Shown: piece after piece, positions 1-8,822 of the stretch | How positions within the stretch are numbered: position 1 is the stretch's first letter | Layout of the letters: each line of letters starts with the position of its first letter | DNA from: a virus | Length of the DNA stretch: 58,681 bases | Virus record (IMG/VR): IMGVR_UViG_3300023174_000189 | Coordinates: 1-58,681 of that record | Strand: one strand, 5' to 3' | Translations under genes and position numbers: made by a program | Notes under the pieces: generated by a model | Database searches by the model: none | Told to the model about the DNA's origin: nothing | The model's input: only the letters and a program-made list of their open reading frames with translations

Positions 1-50
1 CCTTGACTTCTTATGAAATCATAGACTTTTTCTTCAAGGCTTTTATTCAT
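1..50 (-). CDS. Partial CDS, start only; probable fourth metallopeptidase-family paralog
   Basis: Only the first 16 codons lie in the window; the rest is beyond the left edge. A good Shine-Dalgarno (AGGAG) precedes an ATG at 50, with spacing almost identical to that of the next gene of the cluster. The visible peptide begins MNKSLEEKVYDFIRSQG, which resembles the start of the third paralog (MISKKDMIYDLVSSRG). I infer a further member of the same tandem family, but no catalytic motif can be seen here. Confidence 0.5.
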   Translation of the reverse strand, partial: MNKSLEEKVYDFIRSQ

Positions 51-61
51 ATCTATATCTC

Positions 62-1168
62 CTACTTTAAGTTCTTCTTAACTACTTCCATAAATTTATC
101 CACCATAGGTTTTTGAGAGGGTTTAACAAGATTTAAAGTAATAAGGGTACACATCTCGGAAAAAAACTCTTCTTTATTTTTGGTGCTATATTGACTAGGA
201 CAATTTGACATATGAGAGATAGTTTTAGGATCAAGTCTAATCTCTTGATTTAACATATTAGTATAAATAAAGAGACCGTTTTCTATTTTAGTTAAATAGT
301 AATCCTTGTCATTTGCTTTTCTTACAGTCCAGTTCCAGGGGTAAGTCGTAGTATCTTTAGGATCGTAAGATAGTTTTAAGGGGTCAAGATTTAAATTAGA
401 TAGAGGGTCTCCTATTTTAGGTAAATTACAAACACCACTCTTAGCTTCCTTATATAACTTTTTAATATCTTCATTTTCAAACCCATTAATCATATATAGA
501 TCATGAAATTTATGTGCATATTCATGAATGAGTGTTATATATGTAGATATTCTAGAAGAATTAGGATTTAAAAAATAAAATACTCCCCTAAAAGGAGAAG
601 TATATAGTGCATCAGGAGTCTCCTCTGATTTGTGAAGTCCTTTAAAATCTTCACGATAACCAATAGTTATTAAACCATTAAGTGTTTTTTCAAACCCTTC
701 TATTTTAGAAGATAGTATCTTAGTAGTTGCTTTATGATAGTCTCTCTTAAAATTTTGTAGCTGATCTTCAGTTATATTAGAAACAAAATTTAATATAACA
801 TCACCCTTTCTAATTATTGTGTTTTTTACTTTCTTTTCATTTTGAAAAAACTTTTGTACACTTTCTTCTTTGATTATTCTAGGGTTTTGTTGAATGTCAG
901 GATCAAGTATTAAAAAAATATTAGGGTCTATTTTCAAAGCTAACAAAACAAAATCTATGTCCCTTTGAATTTTAAAAGTAGCATACCTAAAGGCATTGGG
1001 GTTTTGTTTTATAGCTTCTAAGACTATTTTTTTGTCATTTTTTAATGATGCTCCAGCATCTGCTAAAAATAAACCATTTTGTTTTACTAGTTCTAAAACA
1101 ATATCTTTATCATCCCATCTAGAATCACTCCAAGACATAGGAGTCCCTTCCCATATAGCAGTACTCAT
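62..1168 (-). CDS. Putative zinc metallopeptidase with N-terminal DUF4116-like repeats (paralog 1)
   Basis: A 368-residue protein. The N-terminal ~90 residues contain two or three repeats of the DUF4116 kind (patterns such as DIVLELVKQNG and KIVLEAIKQNPNAFRYA). The C-terminal half carries HEYAHKFH near residue 215, a classic HExxH zinc site, followed about 120 residues later by EEFFSEMCT, whose glutamate could be the third zinc ligand. That FFxE arrangement resembles lethal-factor/PPEP-like (M34-type) metallopeptidases. No signal peptide or membrane segment is visible. SD AGGAG precedes the start. The C-terminus MEVVKKNLK is repeated exactly in paralog 3. Substrate unknown; proteolytic activity is inferred from the motif only. 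Confidence 0.65.
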   Translation of the reverse strand: MSTAIWEGTPMSWSDSRWDDKDIVLELVKQNGLFLADAGASLKNDKKIVLEAIKQNPNAFRYATFKIQRDIDFVLLALKIDPNIFLILDPDIQQNPRIIKEESVQKFFQNEKKVKNTIIRKGDVILNFVSNITEDQLQNFKRDYHKATTKILSSKIEGFEKTLNGLITIGYREDFKGLHKSEETPDALYTSPFRGVFYFLNPNSSRISTYITLIHEYAHKFHDLYMINGFENEDIKKLYKEAKSGVCNLPKIGDPLSNLNLDPLKLSYDPKDTTTYPWNWTVRKANDKDYYLTKIENGLFIYTNMLNQEIRLDPKTISHMSNCPSQYSTKNKEEFFSEMCTLITLNLVKPSQKPMVDKFMEVVKKNLK

Positions 1169-1179
1169 ATCTGTATCTC

Positions 1180-2148
1180 CTAAATTAAGTTCTTCTTAAC
1201 TATATTTATAAACTTATTAGCAATATATAATTGAGAATCTTTCACCTTATTCAAGGTGATCATTGTACACATTTCGGCAAAAAACTCTTGAGGGTTAGTT
1301 GTCCCATATTGACTCGGTCTCCTAATCATTGAGTATATTTCCTCAGGAGTAAAACTCAATATTGCATCTTCACTCTCATAGACAAATTCTTTTATTACTC
1401 CACTTTCATAAATAATATCTGTAAGATAATATTCTTCACTCGCTTTCTTAACTGTCCACTCATATTCAACAGATTCAGGGCTAGAGGTATAATTTACAAT
1501 ATTTGATAAAGGGTCTCCTATTTTAGGTAAAGGTATCTTTTTATGTTCTTTCCCATCTATAAATTCGTTATATAAATTTATTATATCTGTATTATTCTTC
1601 CCCAAATACTCCCAATGGAATTTATGTGCATACTCATGTATTAAGTCACTCTCTCTATCTTTAGGGCTTCTATCCTCATCTACTACTAGAAATACAGACA
1701 TAGATCTAGGAATATACCAAGCATTATTATTCTTTCTCTGTCGTTCAAAGGAACTACCTTGACCTAGAAAACCTTTCATGTCATTCGCTAATTCTTTATT
1801 CCCAACATATAAGTTACCTGTTAATGCTTTATCAAAACCTGTAACTAATGAGTTCTTTATATACATCATTGTTTTCATAAGTTCTTTTTTTATATCTAAA
1901 GTACCTTCTTCATCTAGGTAAGAATATACAATGACAGACCCTAAGCTAAAAACAAAAGGATTTCTTACAGGTTTGTTTTTCCTAAAGATATATCTGTCTA
2001 TGTTTAATAACTCTTTAATTAGAGTAGGTGAAAAATCTTCTCTATTTATTAGTCTATGTTTTAGGAAAGTTTTTTCATCCTTAGTTAGTCTTTGAGTTTG
2101 TTTTTTCTTAACTATTGCTACAAGTCTTTCATCAGCAGAATCTAACAT
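1180..2148 (-). CDS. Putative zinc metallopeptidase (paralog 2)
   Basis: 322 residues from the ATG at 2148. An in-frame ATG at 2160 exists, but GGGAG lies between the two ATGs and is the only SD in range, so 2148 is preferred. The catalytic-type motif HEYAHKFH is near residue 170, with EFFAEMCTMITLN as the likely third-ligand region. The N-terminal half differs from that of paralog 1 and lacks clear DUF4116 repeats, while the C-terminal catalytic half is conserved. Conserved catalytic ends with variable front ends are typical of effector or toxin families. Function beyond zinc peptidase-like is inference. Confidence 0.65.
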   Translation of the reverse strand: MLDSADERLVAIVKKKQTQRLTKDEKTFLKHRLINREDFSPTLIKELLNIDRYIFRKNKPVRNPFVFSLGSVIVYSYLDEEGTLDIKKELMKTMMYIKNSLVTGFDKALTGNLYVGNKELANDMKGFLGQGSSFERQRKNNNAWYIPRSMSVFLVVDEDRSPKDRESDLIHEYAHKFHWEYLGKNNTDIINLYNEFIDGKEHKKIPLPKIGDPLSNIVNYTSSPESVEYEWTVKKASEEYYLTDIIYESGVIKEFVYESEDAILSFTPEEIYSMIRRPSQYGTTNPQEFFAEMCTMITLNKVKDSQLYIANKFINIVKKNLI

Positions 2149-2152
2149 TCTA

Positions 2153-2181
2153 ACTCCCATCTAAGTATCTATATAGGGAGT
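2153..2181 (-). promoter_or_regulatory. SD-sequestering stem before metallopeptidase paralog 2
   Basis: On the minus strand ACTCCC (2181-2176) can pair perfectly with GGGAGT (2158-2153), which contains the SD for the ATG at 2148. The 17-nt loop is AT-rich with TATATAGAT. It belongs to the recurrent pattern described in the findings. Confidence 0.45.
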
Positions 2182-2195
2182 GATATATAAAGATA

Positions 2196-3074
2196 TTACT
2201 TTAAGTTCTTCTTAACTACTTCCATAAACTCATATGCCACTCTCTTTTGAGATGGCTTAACTAATCTTAAAGTAATAAGAGTACACATCTCTGCAAAAAA
2301 TTCAACAGCATCTGTAGCACCATAACTACTAGGACACTCAATCATCTTAATTATCTCTTGCTTACTAAAATTTAAAAAACGACCATATTGATCTTGATAT
2401 ATATAATTACCATCTTTTATTGATTTGAGATAATACTCAGAATTACTTGATCTCTTTACAGTCACCCACCAACGATCACCCTTAAGAATATTAGTTAAAG
2501 GTGAACCTAAACTTGGCATCTTACTATAAACACACTCAGTTTTAGACATAGTTGCTCTCTCAAATAACTCTTGTATATCGTTATTCCTATACCCTTGTTC
2601 TATAAACCTATAATGAAGCCTATGAGATAACTCATGTACTAAATTATCACCCATCTTCTTAACATCTAATAACTTCACCACAACATGATCTCTTGATGGT
2701 GAATAATAAGCACCTGCATAAGATTCTATTTTAGACAAACCATGTTTCTCTATATCATCAGGAGTACCTATATAAATATTACCATATAAGACTTCACTGA
2801 AATTAGATATAGGAGAGTTGTCTATTAATCGCAAAGACCTTTTGAACTCATGAGAGATATCTTGTTTTTGTTCCTTTGTTAGTGGAGAAACAAAATATAA
2901 GGACATACCCTCTATTACTATCCTATTAGAGAATTTAGATTGTAATCTAATACTAGCAAATTCTATAAAAGAAGGGTCTATAAGCATAGCTTCAGATACT
3001 ACATCTTCATTATCACCATATAATTTACCTCTTGATGAAACTAGGTCATAAATCATATCTTTTTTACTTATCAT
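2196..3074 (-). CDS. Putative zinc metallopeptidase (paralog 3)
   Basis: 292 residues from the ATG at 3074, chosen because AAGGTGA lies 8 nt upstream; the frame is open to 3155, but that extension would run through the divergent promoter region. The motif HELSHRLH near residue 145 and EFFAEMCTLITLRLV near the end match the other two copies, and the last residues MEVVKKNLK equal those of paralog 1. The N-terminus has one DUF4116-like unit (DVVSEAMLIDPSFIEFA). It is divergent from the terminase gene, with about 65 bp between the start codons. Confidence 0.65.
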   Translation of the reverse strand: MISKKDMIYDLVSSRGKLYGDNEDVVSEAMLIDPSFIEFASIRLQSKFSNRIVIEGMSLYFVSPLTKEQKQDISHEFKRSLRLIDNSPISNFSEVLYGNIYIGTPDDIEKHGLSKIESYAGAYYSPSRDHVVVKLLDVKKMGDNLVHELSHRLHYRFIEQGYRNNDIQELFERATMSKTECVYSKMPSLGSPLTNILKGDRWWVTVKRSSNSEYYLKSIKDGNYIYQDQYGRFLNFSKQEIIKMIECPSSYGATDAVEFFAEMCTLITLRLVKPSQKRVAYEFMEVVKKNLK

Positions 3075-3082
3075 TTTGTATA

Positions 3083-3134
3083 TCACCTTAAATGTATTAT
3101 ATAGTATATATGTATATATAAATAAAAGAGGTGA
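3083..3134. promoter_or_regulatory. Divergent promoter region of metallopeptidase and terminase genes, with SD-SD stem
   Basis: TCACCT at 3083-3088 is complementary to AGGTGA at 3129-3134; each is part of the Shine-Dalgarno of the gene reading away from it. The AT-only loop holds TATAAATA at 3117-3124, which equals the T4 late-promoter core, and several TATA-like elements on both strands. For a divergent pair this complementarity follows partly from both genes having strong SDs, so the stem alone is weak evidence. Confidence 0.4.
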
Positions 3135-3139
3135 ATTAT

Positions 3140-5986
3140 ATGTCATTTTCATCAATAGCGATATCTGCTAGTGCTAAAGCAGGTATACAATCTAAAGAAG
3201 ATGCTAATATCATTGAATTTGTAGAAGCCCCCTGGGGTCTAGGTATGACTTTATTCCCTGTTCAAAAAGTTATCCTTAAAGCACACTATGGTCTCGAACT
3301 CGATGATACTAATAAATTTAAAATCTCCGATTGGAGAAGAGAGAATTGGAAAGAAGTTACTGAGAAAGAATACCTTAAACATATTTATGACGAAGGTCGG
3401 TGTAATATAGGTGAAGTTATACCAGGTCATGAAAGAAGAGAAATGGTATTGTCGATTGGCAGAAGATCTGGGAAAACTACGATTTCTGCTTGTATCGCAG
3501 CATATGAGACCTATAAACTCATTAAGAAAACAGACCCCCAAGCATATTATGGTTTACCTGCAAGTAATAATATACAGATCATATCTGTCGCTACAGATAA
3601 AGACCAAGCAGGGTTGTTATATAATGAGGTGTCAGGTCACTTTAGAAATTGCTTTGCTTATGAAACAGAAGTAATTACCGATCAAGGTGTTAAGAAGATA
3701 GGAGATATTGCAGGAACAGAGCAAGTTCTCTTAACAAGAGATGGTAGTTGGGTTAAAGCACCTATACGATCTTTCGGTAAACAAAAGCTATATAAACTAA
3801 CCCTTATGAGACAAGGTGTTGTAAAAGAAATTTATACAACAGAAAACCATAGGTGGTATGCTAGAGATGCTAGAGCTAGATATAGGGGTAAAGGATTTAT
3901 AGAATTTACCACCTTAGACCTAAGAAAAGATAAGCATCGGCTTCAATCTGTATTCGGTCGTAGTTATAAGAACCGAATAGATGCTTCACCTTTTGGTATT
4001 GCACATGGATTTACTTATGGTGATGGCAGTACTAATAAAGGCATGAGAAATGCAAATGAAGTCCATTTAATTGGAGAAAAAGATAAAGCATTATTGCCTT
4101 ATTTCTCTATGTGTCCGATTAAAGAAAAAACATATATTAATGGAATTAAAGCATCTGCTTTACCTAATTTCTTTAGGGAACTACCTTCAATCAATGAGAA
4201 TAAAAGTTATTTATTGGGGTGGTTGATGGGTTATTTTGCAGCTGATGGGACTGTAAGTAATGGTCAGATAGATATGACTAGTGTCCATAGAAAGAACATT
4301 GAATTTTTTAGAGATGTTTGTATCTTGTTAGGGATCGGCACTTATGATATTAGGGAAGAAAAGAGAATCTCTAACCTTAATAATAAAGAGTTCACTATGT
4401 ATCGTATGAAGCTCATGCGACAAACATTAGATGAATCTTTCTTTTTAATCGAAAAACACAAGGAATCATTTTTAGGGGCAGGGGCAGAAGATGTAAAAAG
4501 AAAAGTTATTGAATGGGTTGTAAAAGATATTGAAGAAACAGATAGATATGAAGAAGTGTATTGTGCGACTGTGGAAGGGCATGGCAATTTTACTTTAGAA
4601 GGGAATATAGTAACAGGGAATTGTGCCTTCTTTGGGCCCTATACAGCAAACAACACACAATCGTATGCTCGTTTCCAAACACCTAAAGATGTAGAAAGAT
4701 ATGGTAGGTATATAGAAGACCCAACAGCCAAAGCGACCTTAAAGGTCACCTTTAGAAGTTGTGTCGCTAAAGGGCTTCGTGGTGCAGGTAATATTTGCGT
4801 TATCATGGATGAGATCGCCCACTTTACCGAAACAGGTCAAAGTGGTGCTGAAGAAGTCTATAATGCTGTTGTCCCTTCTACTTCTGCTTACTCACCTAAA
4901 GACCCCACTGATCGTAGAATCCCTGTTGGTCCTGTGGAAGGTCGTGTTATCTCTATTTCTTCACCTTTAGGTAAACAAGGTCTATTCTATAAGTTATTTA
5001 ATATCGGTATGCAAGGTGGTAAGGCTTCAAGTAATATGTTATGTGTACAAGCACCTACATGGGAAGTAAACCCCACTGTTCCTGCAACCGAATTTGAAAA
5101 ACACTATTTAAAAAACCCTACAGTATTCTTTACAGAATATGGTGGTGAATTTACAGATAGAACTCGTGGGTGGTTAGAAGATAGTAAAGATTTATATGCT
5201 TGTGTAAATCCTAAGAGAGTAGTTCAAGAAAGAGGTATACCTAGAAAACCATATTTTATGGGTATAGACTTAGCTTTAGTAGGTGACGGCACTGCTGTTG
5301 CTATTGGTCATGTGGAAGATGATAAGATCGTATTAGATAAGATAGATATGATTAAAGCAGGTGTGGGTAAATTTAGAGATAAAGAGAGATTAGATTTTGA
5401 TGATGTAGCAGATTGGGTGTTAGATTATACAAAGAAGTTTTATATAACTGAAGGAATATTCGACCAATGGGCAGGTATACCATTTGAACAAGCCTTAGCT
5501 AAAAGAGGGTTAAGTCAAATGAAAACAGTAAATATGACAAAGCAATTAACAAGTCAGATGTTTCAAAACTTTAAAGATATGATGTGGGATGAGAGATTGG
5601 ACTTGTATGATAAACCTAATCCTGATGTTAATGGGCATGAAGCATATTTAGAAGAATTGTTAGAGTTGCAACAGACAGTGCATAGTAAGAATTTAATCAC
5701 AGTAGAAGCACCGCAAGCAGATGGTAAGCATGACGATATGAGTGATGCTTTAGTGAGAATGATATGGATAGCGAGTCAAAATGTGGGGAGTAAGCAAAAG
5801 ACCATATATACAGCAGGTGGAAGTGGAGGTATGTATAGTCCTAGAAGAGGTGGAGAAATATATTTTGGGAGAACATCAAGTGCCCAGGGGTCATCGGTGG
5901 GAAGAATAGCACCTAAGGTACAAACAAGAGGTGGGAGTTTAAGAGAGAGTATATTAGGTAAGGGGGGATTTGGGAGAGGTAGATAA
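3140..5986 (+). CDS. terL: Terminase large subunit (packaging ATPase/nuclease) with intein
   Basis: The motor that translocates DNA into the prohead and cuts the concatemer. The unspliced product is 948 residues; removing the 324-residue intein leaves 624, normal for TerL. Visible motifs: Walker A SIGRRSGKTT near residue 105, Walker B with catalytic glutamate VIMDEIAH near unspliced residue 553, and the RNase H-like nuclease acids GIDLALVGDGTA (~708), GIFDQWAG (~772) and HDDMSDAL (~863). The start at 3140 follows AGAGGTG; a GTG at 3131 in frame is part of that SD and was rejected. The C-terminal ~50 residues are Gly/Arg/Ser-rich. A small gene and the portal follow in the same direction. Confidence 0.96.
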   Translation: MSFSSIAISASAKAGIQSKEDANIIEFVEAPWGLGMTLFPVQKVILKAHYGLELDDTNKFKISDWRRENWKEVTEKEYLKHIYDEGRCNIGEVIPGHERREMVLSIGRRSGKTTISACIAAYETYKLIKKTDPQAYYGLPASNNIQIISVATDKDQAGLLYNEVSGHFRNCFAYETEVITDQGVKKIGDIAGTEQVLLTRDGSWVKAPIRSFGKQKLYKLTLMRQGVVKEIYTTENHRWYARDARARYRGKGFIEFTTLDLRKDKHRLQSVFGRSYKNRIDASPFGIAHGFTYGDGSTNKGMRNANEVHLIGEKDKALLPYFSMCPIKEKTYINGIKASALPNFFRELPSINENKSYLLGWLMGYFAADGTVSNGQIDMTSVHRKNIEFFRDVCILLGIGTYDIREEKRISNLNNKEFTMYRMKLMRQTLDESFFLIEKHKESFLGAGAEDVKRKVIEWVVKDIEETDRYEEVYCATVEGHGNFTLEGNIVTGNCAFFGPYTANNTQSYARFQTPKDVERYGRYIEDPTAKATLKVTFRSCVAKGLRGAGNICVIMDEIAHFTETGQSGAEEVYNAVVPSTSAYSPKDPTDRRIPVGPVEGRVISISSPLGKQGLFYKLFNIGMQGGKASSNMLCVQAPTWEVNPTVPATEFEKHYLKNPTVFFTEYGGEFTDRTRGWLEDSKDLYACVNPKRVVQERGIPRKPYFMGIDLALVGDGTAVAIGHVEDDKIVLDKIDMIKAGVGKFRDKERLDFDDVADWVLDYTKKFYITEGIFDQWAGIPFEQALAKRGLSQMKTVNMTKQLTSQMFQNFKDMMWDERLDLYDKPNPDVNGHEAYLEELLELQQTVHSKNLITVEAPQADGKHDDMSDALVRMIWIASQNVGSKQKTIYTAGGSGGMYSPRRGGEIYFGRTSSAQGSSVGRIAPKVQTRGGSLRESILGKGGFGRGR
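3650..4621 (+). other. Intein with LAGLIDADG-type endonuclease in TerL
   Basis: In-frame insert of 324 residues. It starts with Cys (CFAYETEVI, typical splicing block A) and ends VTGN followed by Cys+1 of the extein, a canonical Asn/Cys junction. The central part has a LAGLIDADG-like helix LLGWLMGYFAADG and an earlier YGDGST segment, so a homing endonuclease is likely present. The insertion point lies between Walker A and Walker B of the ATPase, after extein GHFRN and before CAFFGPY. Boundaries come from the splice motifs and are accurate if Cys1 and Asn/Cys are read correctly. Confidence 0.9.
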
Positions 5987-6034
5987 TTTATCTATTTATT
6001 GAGAATAGGTATAACATACAAGGAGAAGATAAGA

Positions 6035-6292
6035 ATGAAACCAAGAGAATTAGAAACAGCTTATGAGAGAGTGATCTCAAGAATATTAGAAATAAGTCAT
6101 GATGGTAAAAAAGATAATTTAAATCTTATACATAGCATAGAAAAAATGTATAGTTTAAAGGGAGGATCATGGGCAAAATTCTTTAGAGGGGATTCAGCTC
6201 ATGCTTCATTATTAAAACAATGTACTAAGAAATTAGTTAAAGCAGAAGAGGAAATAAATGACAGAAGAAGAAAAGCCCAAAACGGTAAGTAA
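6035..6292 (+). CDS. Small basic hypothetical protein between terminase and portal
   Basis: 85 residues from the ATG at 6035, preceded by AAGGAG; the frame is open upstream from a TTG at 5999, without an SD. It is mostly helical and rich in Lys/Arg/Glu (for example ELETAYERVISRILEIS). It overlaps the portal start by 35 bp, so the two are translationally coupled. Position between TerL and portal suggests a head or packaging accessory, but no family is recognised. Confidence 0.7.
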   Translation: MKPRELETAYERVISRILEISHDGKKDNLNLIHSIEKMYSLKGGSWAKFFRGDSAHASLLKQCTKKLVKAEEEINDRRRKAQNGK

Positions 6293-8150
6293 GATAAATA
6301 CTAAGTCTAAGGCTAAAGTAAAACCTGTAAGAAAACTATCTGCTTCTGAAATGAAGTCTAGGGTTAAAGTAGCTATGTCTACAGCTCCTATGTTAGGTGG
6401 TGGAGGTAATTTTTACTCACCTGAACTTTCTACTGACTTTCTTGAATTACCACAATCACTAGATGAACAAAGGAACTTTTATAGGTTCTTTTATAGAACT
6501 GATCCTTTTGTTGGTCAAGCGATTGACTTACATACTGAATTACCTTTATCTAAAATTCGTTTAGGTATGCCTGTAGCTAAGAATAAAGACTTAGCTAGAA
6601 AAGCATTAAATTTTTGTGAAAAATGGGCTAAGAAAGTAGGTCTCTTACATAGACTTATTGAAATTATCCATGAATATAACTTACTAGGTGAAGTGTTTGT
6701 ATTCTGTGAAGATAATAATCCTGATATGCCTAAAGAAGTAACCCATTATAGGGTTACTAAACAATTAAAGAAAAAGAGTGCTGATGAAAAGAAGCAACCT
6801 AATAAAGAAGAACCTAAAGTAGAAGTTAAAGTAGAAGTTAAAAAAGAAGAAGCACCTAAAGCTAAAGAAAAAAAAGTAGAAATTAGTAAACCTAAAAAAG
6901 AAGAACCTAAACCTACACCTGAAGATGATGATATTAGATTAACTCCTGATGAAGTAGATGAAGAAGAACAAGAAGAATACGAAGAAGTAGAAGAATATTG
7001 GAAAGAAAAAGAAAATGCTCATGAAGAAGCATATGCTTGGTTAAAGAAAAATTATAAAGGTTGGACTGCTGTAAGAATACTCCCACCTGAACAAGTACAT
7101 ATGGAAGTATTCCCTTTTACTGATGAAAAGATTATAGAACTTATTCCTGACAGTAAAACAAGAGATGTAGTAGAAAGAGCAAGTTTAGAAGACCCTAATG
7201 CTTTAAGAGTCGCTCAATCTATGCCCCCTGATGTTGTTGAAGCTATTAGAGAAGGTAGGAACATACCTTTAAATACTGACCCTGAATTAGGTTCTTTTGT
7301 ATTTTATATGGCAAGAAAGAAATCTCAATATGAACCTAGAGGTCATAGTATCCTAGAACGATGTCTTCGTATTCTTATCTTTAGAGATAAATTAAGACAA
7401 GCACAAACATCTATTGCTTCAAGACACATGACACCTATAAGATTAGTATATGCTGAAGATATGGATGCTATGGATGTTGAGTCTTTAAGAGATCAAGTAG
7501 ACTTGGCTTTATCTGATCCTGACTATTCTATTATCTCTAACTTTCAAGTGAATTGGGAAGAGATGGGTGCAGATAGTCGTTTATTAGATCTATCCTCTGA
7601 GTATGATATGACAGATAGACAGATGTATGCAGGTTTAGGTGTAACAGAATCATTATTAAGTGGTGAGAGTGCTTATAGTGGAGATAGAATACACCTTGAA
7701 GTAATTAACACTCGTTATATGTTAATGAGAGAAATATTACAAGAAATGGTGGAAGAGAATATGCTTAAACCTATGTGTAAAAGAATGGGATTTATAGAAG
7801 AAGACGATGATGGTGAAGAGAGAGTAGTTCACCCAACATTAACCTTTACTCGTTTAGGTTTAAGAGATAATCAAGACACCTTTGATGCTTTGTTTAACTT
7901 ATATCAAAAGGGTTCTTTAGATGTAGGTGTGATTTTAGAGTTATTAAATATAGACCCTGAATTAACAAAGGCTAAATTGGCACAAGATGCTTTCACCTTA
8001 AATGATAGTACCTTTAATGAAGTATTGAGAGGTATATATTCGGCTGCAGGTAATAGTTTAGCTGAGAATAGTGATGCTATTGAGAAGATAGCTAAACATT
8101 TAGGATTGAAATATAGTAAACCAGCTGAAGGTGGTGGTGGTAGATTCTAG
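6258..8150 (+). CDS. Portal protein
   Basis: 630 residues. The portal forms the ring at the capsid vertex through which DNA enters. Portal-like features: an N-terminal segment RNFYRFFYRTDPFVGQAI, a central region with RHMTPIRLVYAEDMDAMD, and a C-terminal segment LGVTESLLSGESAYSGDR, typical of large myovirus portals. Position directly after TerL supports the call. Odd: residues ~165-255 are an almost pure Lys/Glu/Pro stretch interrupting the fold, probably a surface loop. SD GAGG precedes the start inside the upstream gene. The 3' end overlaps a convergent gene by 4 bp. Confidence 0.85.
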   Translation: MTEEEKPKTVSKINTKSKAKVKPVRKLSASEMKSRVKVAMSTAPMLGGGGNFYSPELSTDFLELPQSLDEQRNFYRFFYRTDPFVGQAIDLHTELPLSKIRLGMPVAKNKDLARKALNFCEKWAKKVGLLHRLIEIIHEYNLLGEVFVFCEDNNPDMPKEVTHYRVTKQLKKKSADEKKQPNKEEPKVEVKVEVKKEEAPKAKEKKVEISKPKKEEPKPTPEDDDIRLTPDEVDEEEQEEYEEVEEYWKEKENAHEEAYAWLKKNYKGWTAVRILPPEQVHMEVFPFTDEKIIELIPDSKTRDVVERASLEDPNALRVAQSMPPDVVEAIREGRNIPLNTDPELGSFVFYMARKKSQYEPRGHSILERCLRILIFRDKLRQAQTSIASRHMTPIRLVYAEDMDAMDVESLRDQVDLALSDPDYSIISNFQVNWEEMGADSRLLDLSSEYDMTDRQMYAGLGVTESLLSGESAYSGDRIHLEVINTRYMLMREILQEMVEENMLKPMCKRMGFIEEDDDGEERVVHPTLTFTRLGLRDNQDTFDALFNLYQKGSLDVGVILELLNIDPELTKAKLAQDAFTLNDSTFNEVLRGIYSAAGNSLAENSDAIEKIAKHLGLKYSKPAEGGGGRF

Positions 8151-8749
8151 TAATTTCGGATTTTAGACATATTTAATTTAGAATAGGCATTTAAAGTATT
8201 TTGAAAATCATTAAATACTTCTAAGGGTTCATATAAGTCTTTGGGGTCGAAATCAAAAAAGATATTGGAATATTCATCTTCTGTTAATAACATATCATAA
8301 TTTTGTCTTAATTTTTGAGCAACATCTTCTCGGTATATATCAAAATCAAAATCTTTATAGAAAAGAACATTTAATTGATAGAGGGGAGAAAACCAAATAC
8401 CCCTACAATAAATAGTAACATATAAATCTCTCTTAACAAGAGTAGCAAAAAGAAAGTCATCATGAGATAAAGGATATACTTCTGGAGGAGGACTATCTGT
8501 CAAACTAAAACCTTTAGAAAGTAAATAGTCGCCAATCATTTCAAAAACTAATTGAGTAGCATTATAAGAGACAATAGATTCTGGTGTTATTTTTCTTTTA
8601 AATAACCCTAAAAACCCACCACCACCAATTCTTTTAGAAATTTCAAGAATGTCTTCATCAAACTCTTTCTTTTGTTGTGGAGGTAGAGGTATAGAAGGAT
8701 TTTCAACATAAGCCTTAAAGTCAATGAGATACTTTTTAATATCCTTCAT
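8147..8749 (-). CDS. Hypothetical protein
   Basis: 200 residues, SD AAGGA before the ATG at 8749. No signal peptide or membrane segment, and no family recognised. A Gly/Lys stretch (RIGGGGFLGLFKRK) near residue 40 and aromatic-rich beta-like segments are the only landmarks. It is an opposite-strand insert between portal and the following head-region genes, convergent with portal and divergent from the next gene. Confidence 0.7.
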   Translation of the reverse strand: MKDIKKYLIDFKAYVENPSIPLPPQQKKEFDEDILEISKRIGGGGFLGLFKRKITPESIVSYNATQLVFEMIGDYLLSKGFSLTDSPPPEVYPLSHDDFLFATLVKRDLYVTIYCRGIWFSPLYQLNVLFYKDFDFDIYREDVAQKLRQNYDMLLTEDEYSNIFFDFDPKDLYEPLEVFNDFQNTLNAYSKLNMSKIRNY

Positions 8750-8758
8750 AATAGATTT

Positions 8759-8813
8759 TCCTTGTATATCTTTTTTATATCTTTGTGTATAATAAGATTA
8801 GATATATAAAGGA
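8759..8813. promoter_or_regulatory. Divergent promoter region with SD-containing stem
   Basis: TCCTT-g-TATATC (8759-8770) pairs with GATATA-ta-AAGGA (8801-8813), giving 11 base pairs with one small internal bulge. Both arms contain the SD of the gene reading outward. The loop includes TATAATAA at 8788-8795, a good -10 element for the rightward gene. Part of the complementarity is expected from two facing SDs; the extra TATATC/GATATA pairing is not. Confidence 0.45.
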
Positions 8814-8822
8814 GATAAAATT

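Noticed and set aside
240-300. TATAAATA as a promoter wherever it occurs
   Set aside because: The same octamer occurs inside the first metallopeptidase gene, so in AT-rich DNA it is only counted when placed before a gene with other signals.
3083-3134. Counting SD-SD stems of divergent genes as independent evidence
   Set aside because: Two facing purine-rich SDs are automatically complementary, so these stems were kept as features but not as strong support for the general pattern.
5999-6034. Upstream TTG start for the small gene before the portal
   Set aside because: No SD; the ATG at 6035 has a perfect one.
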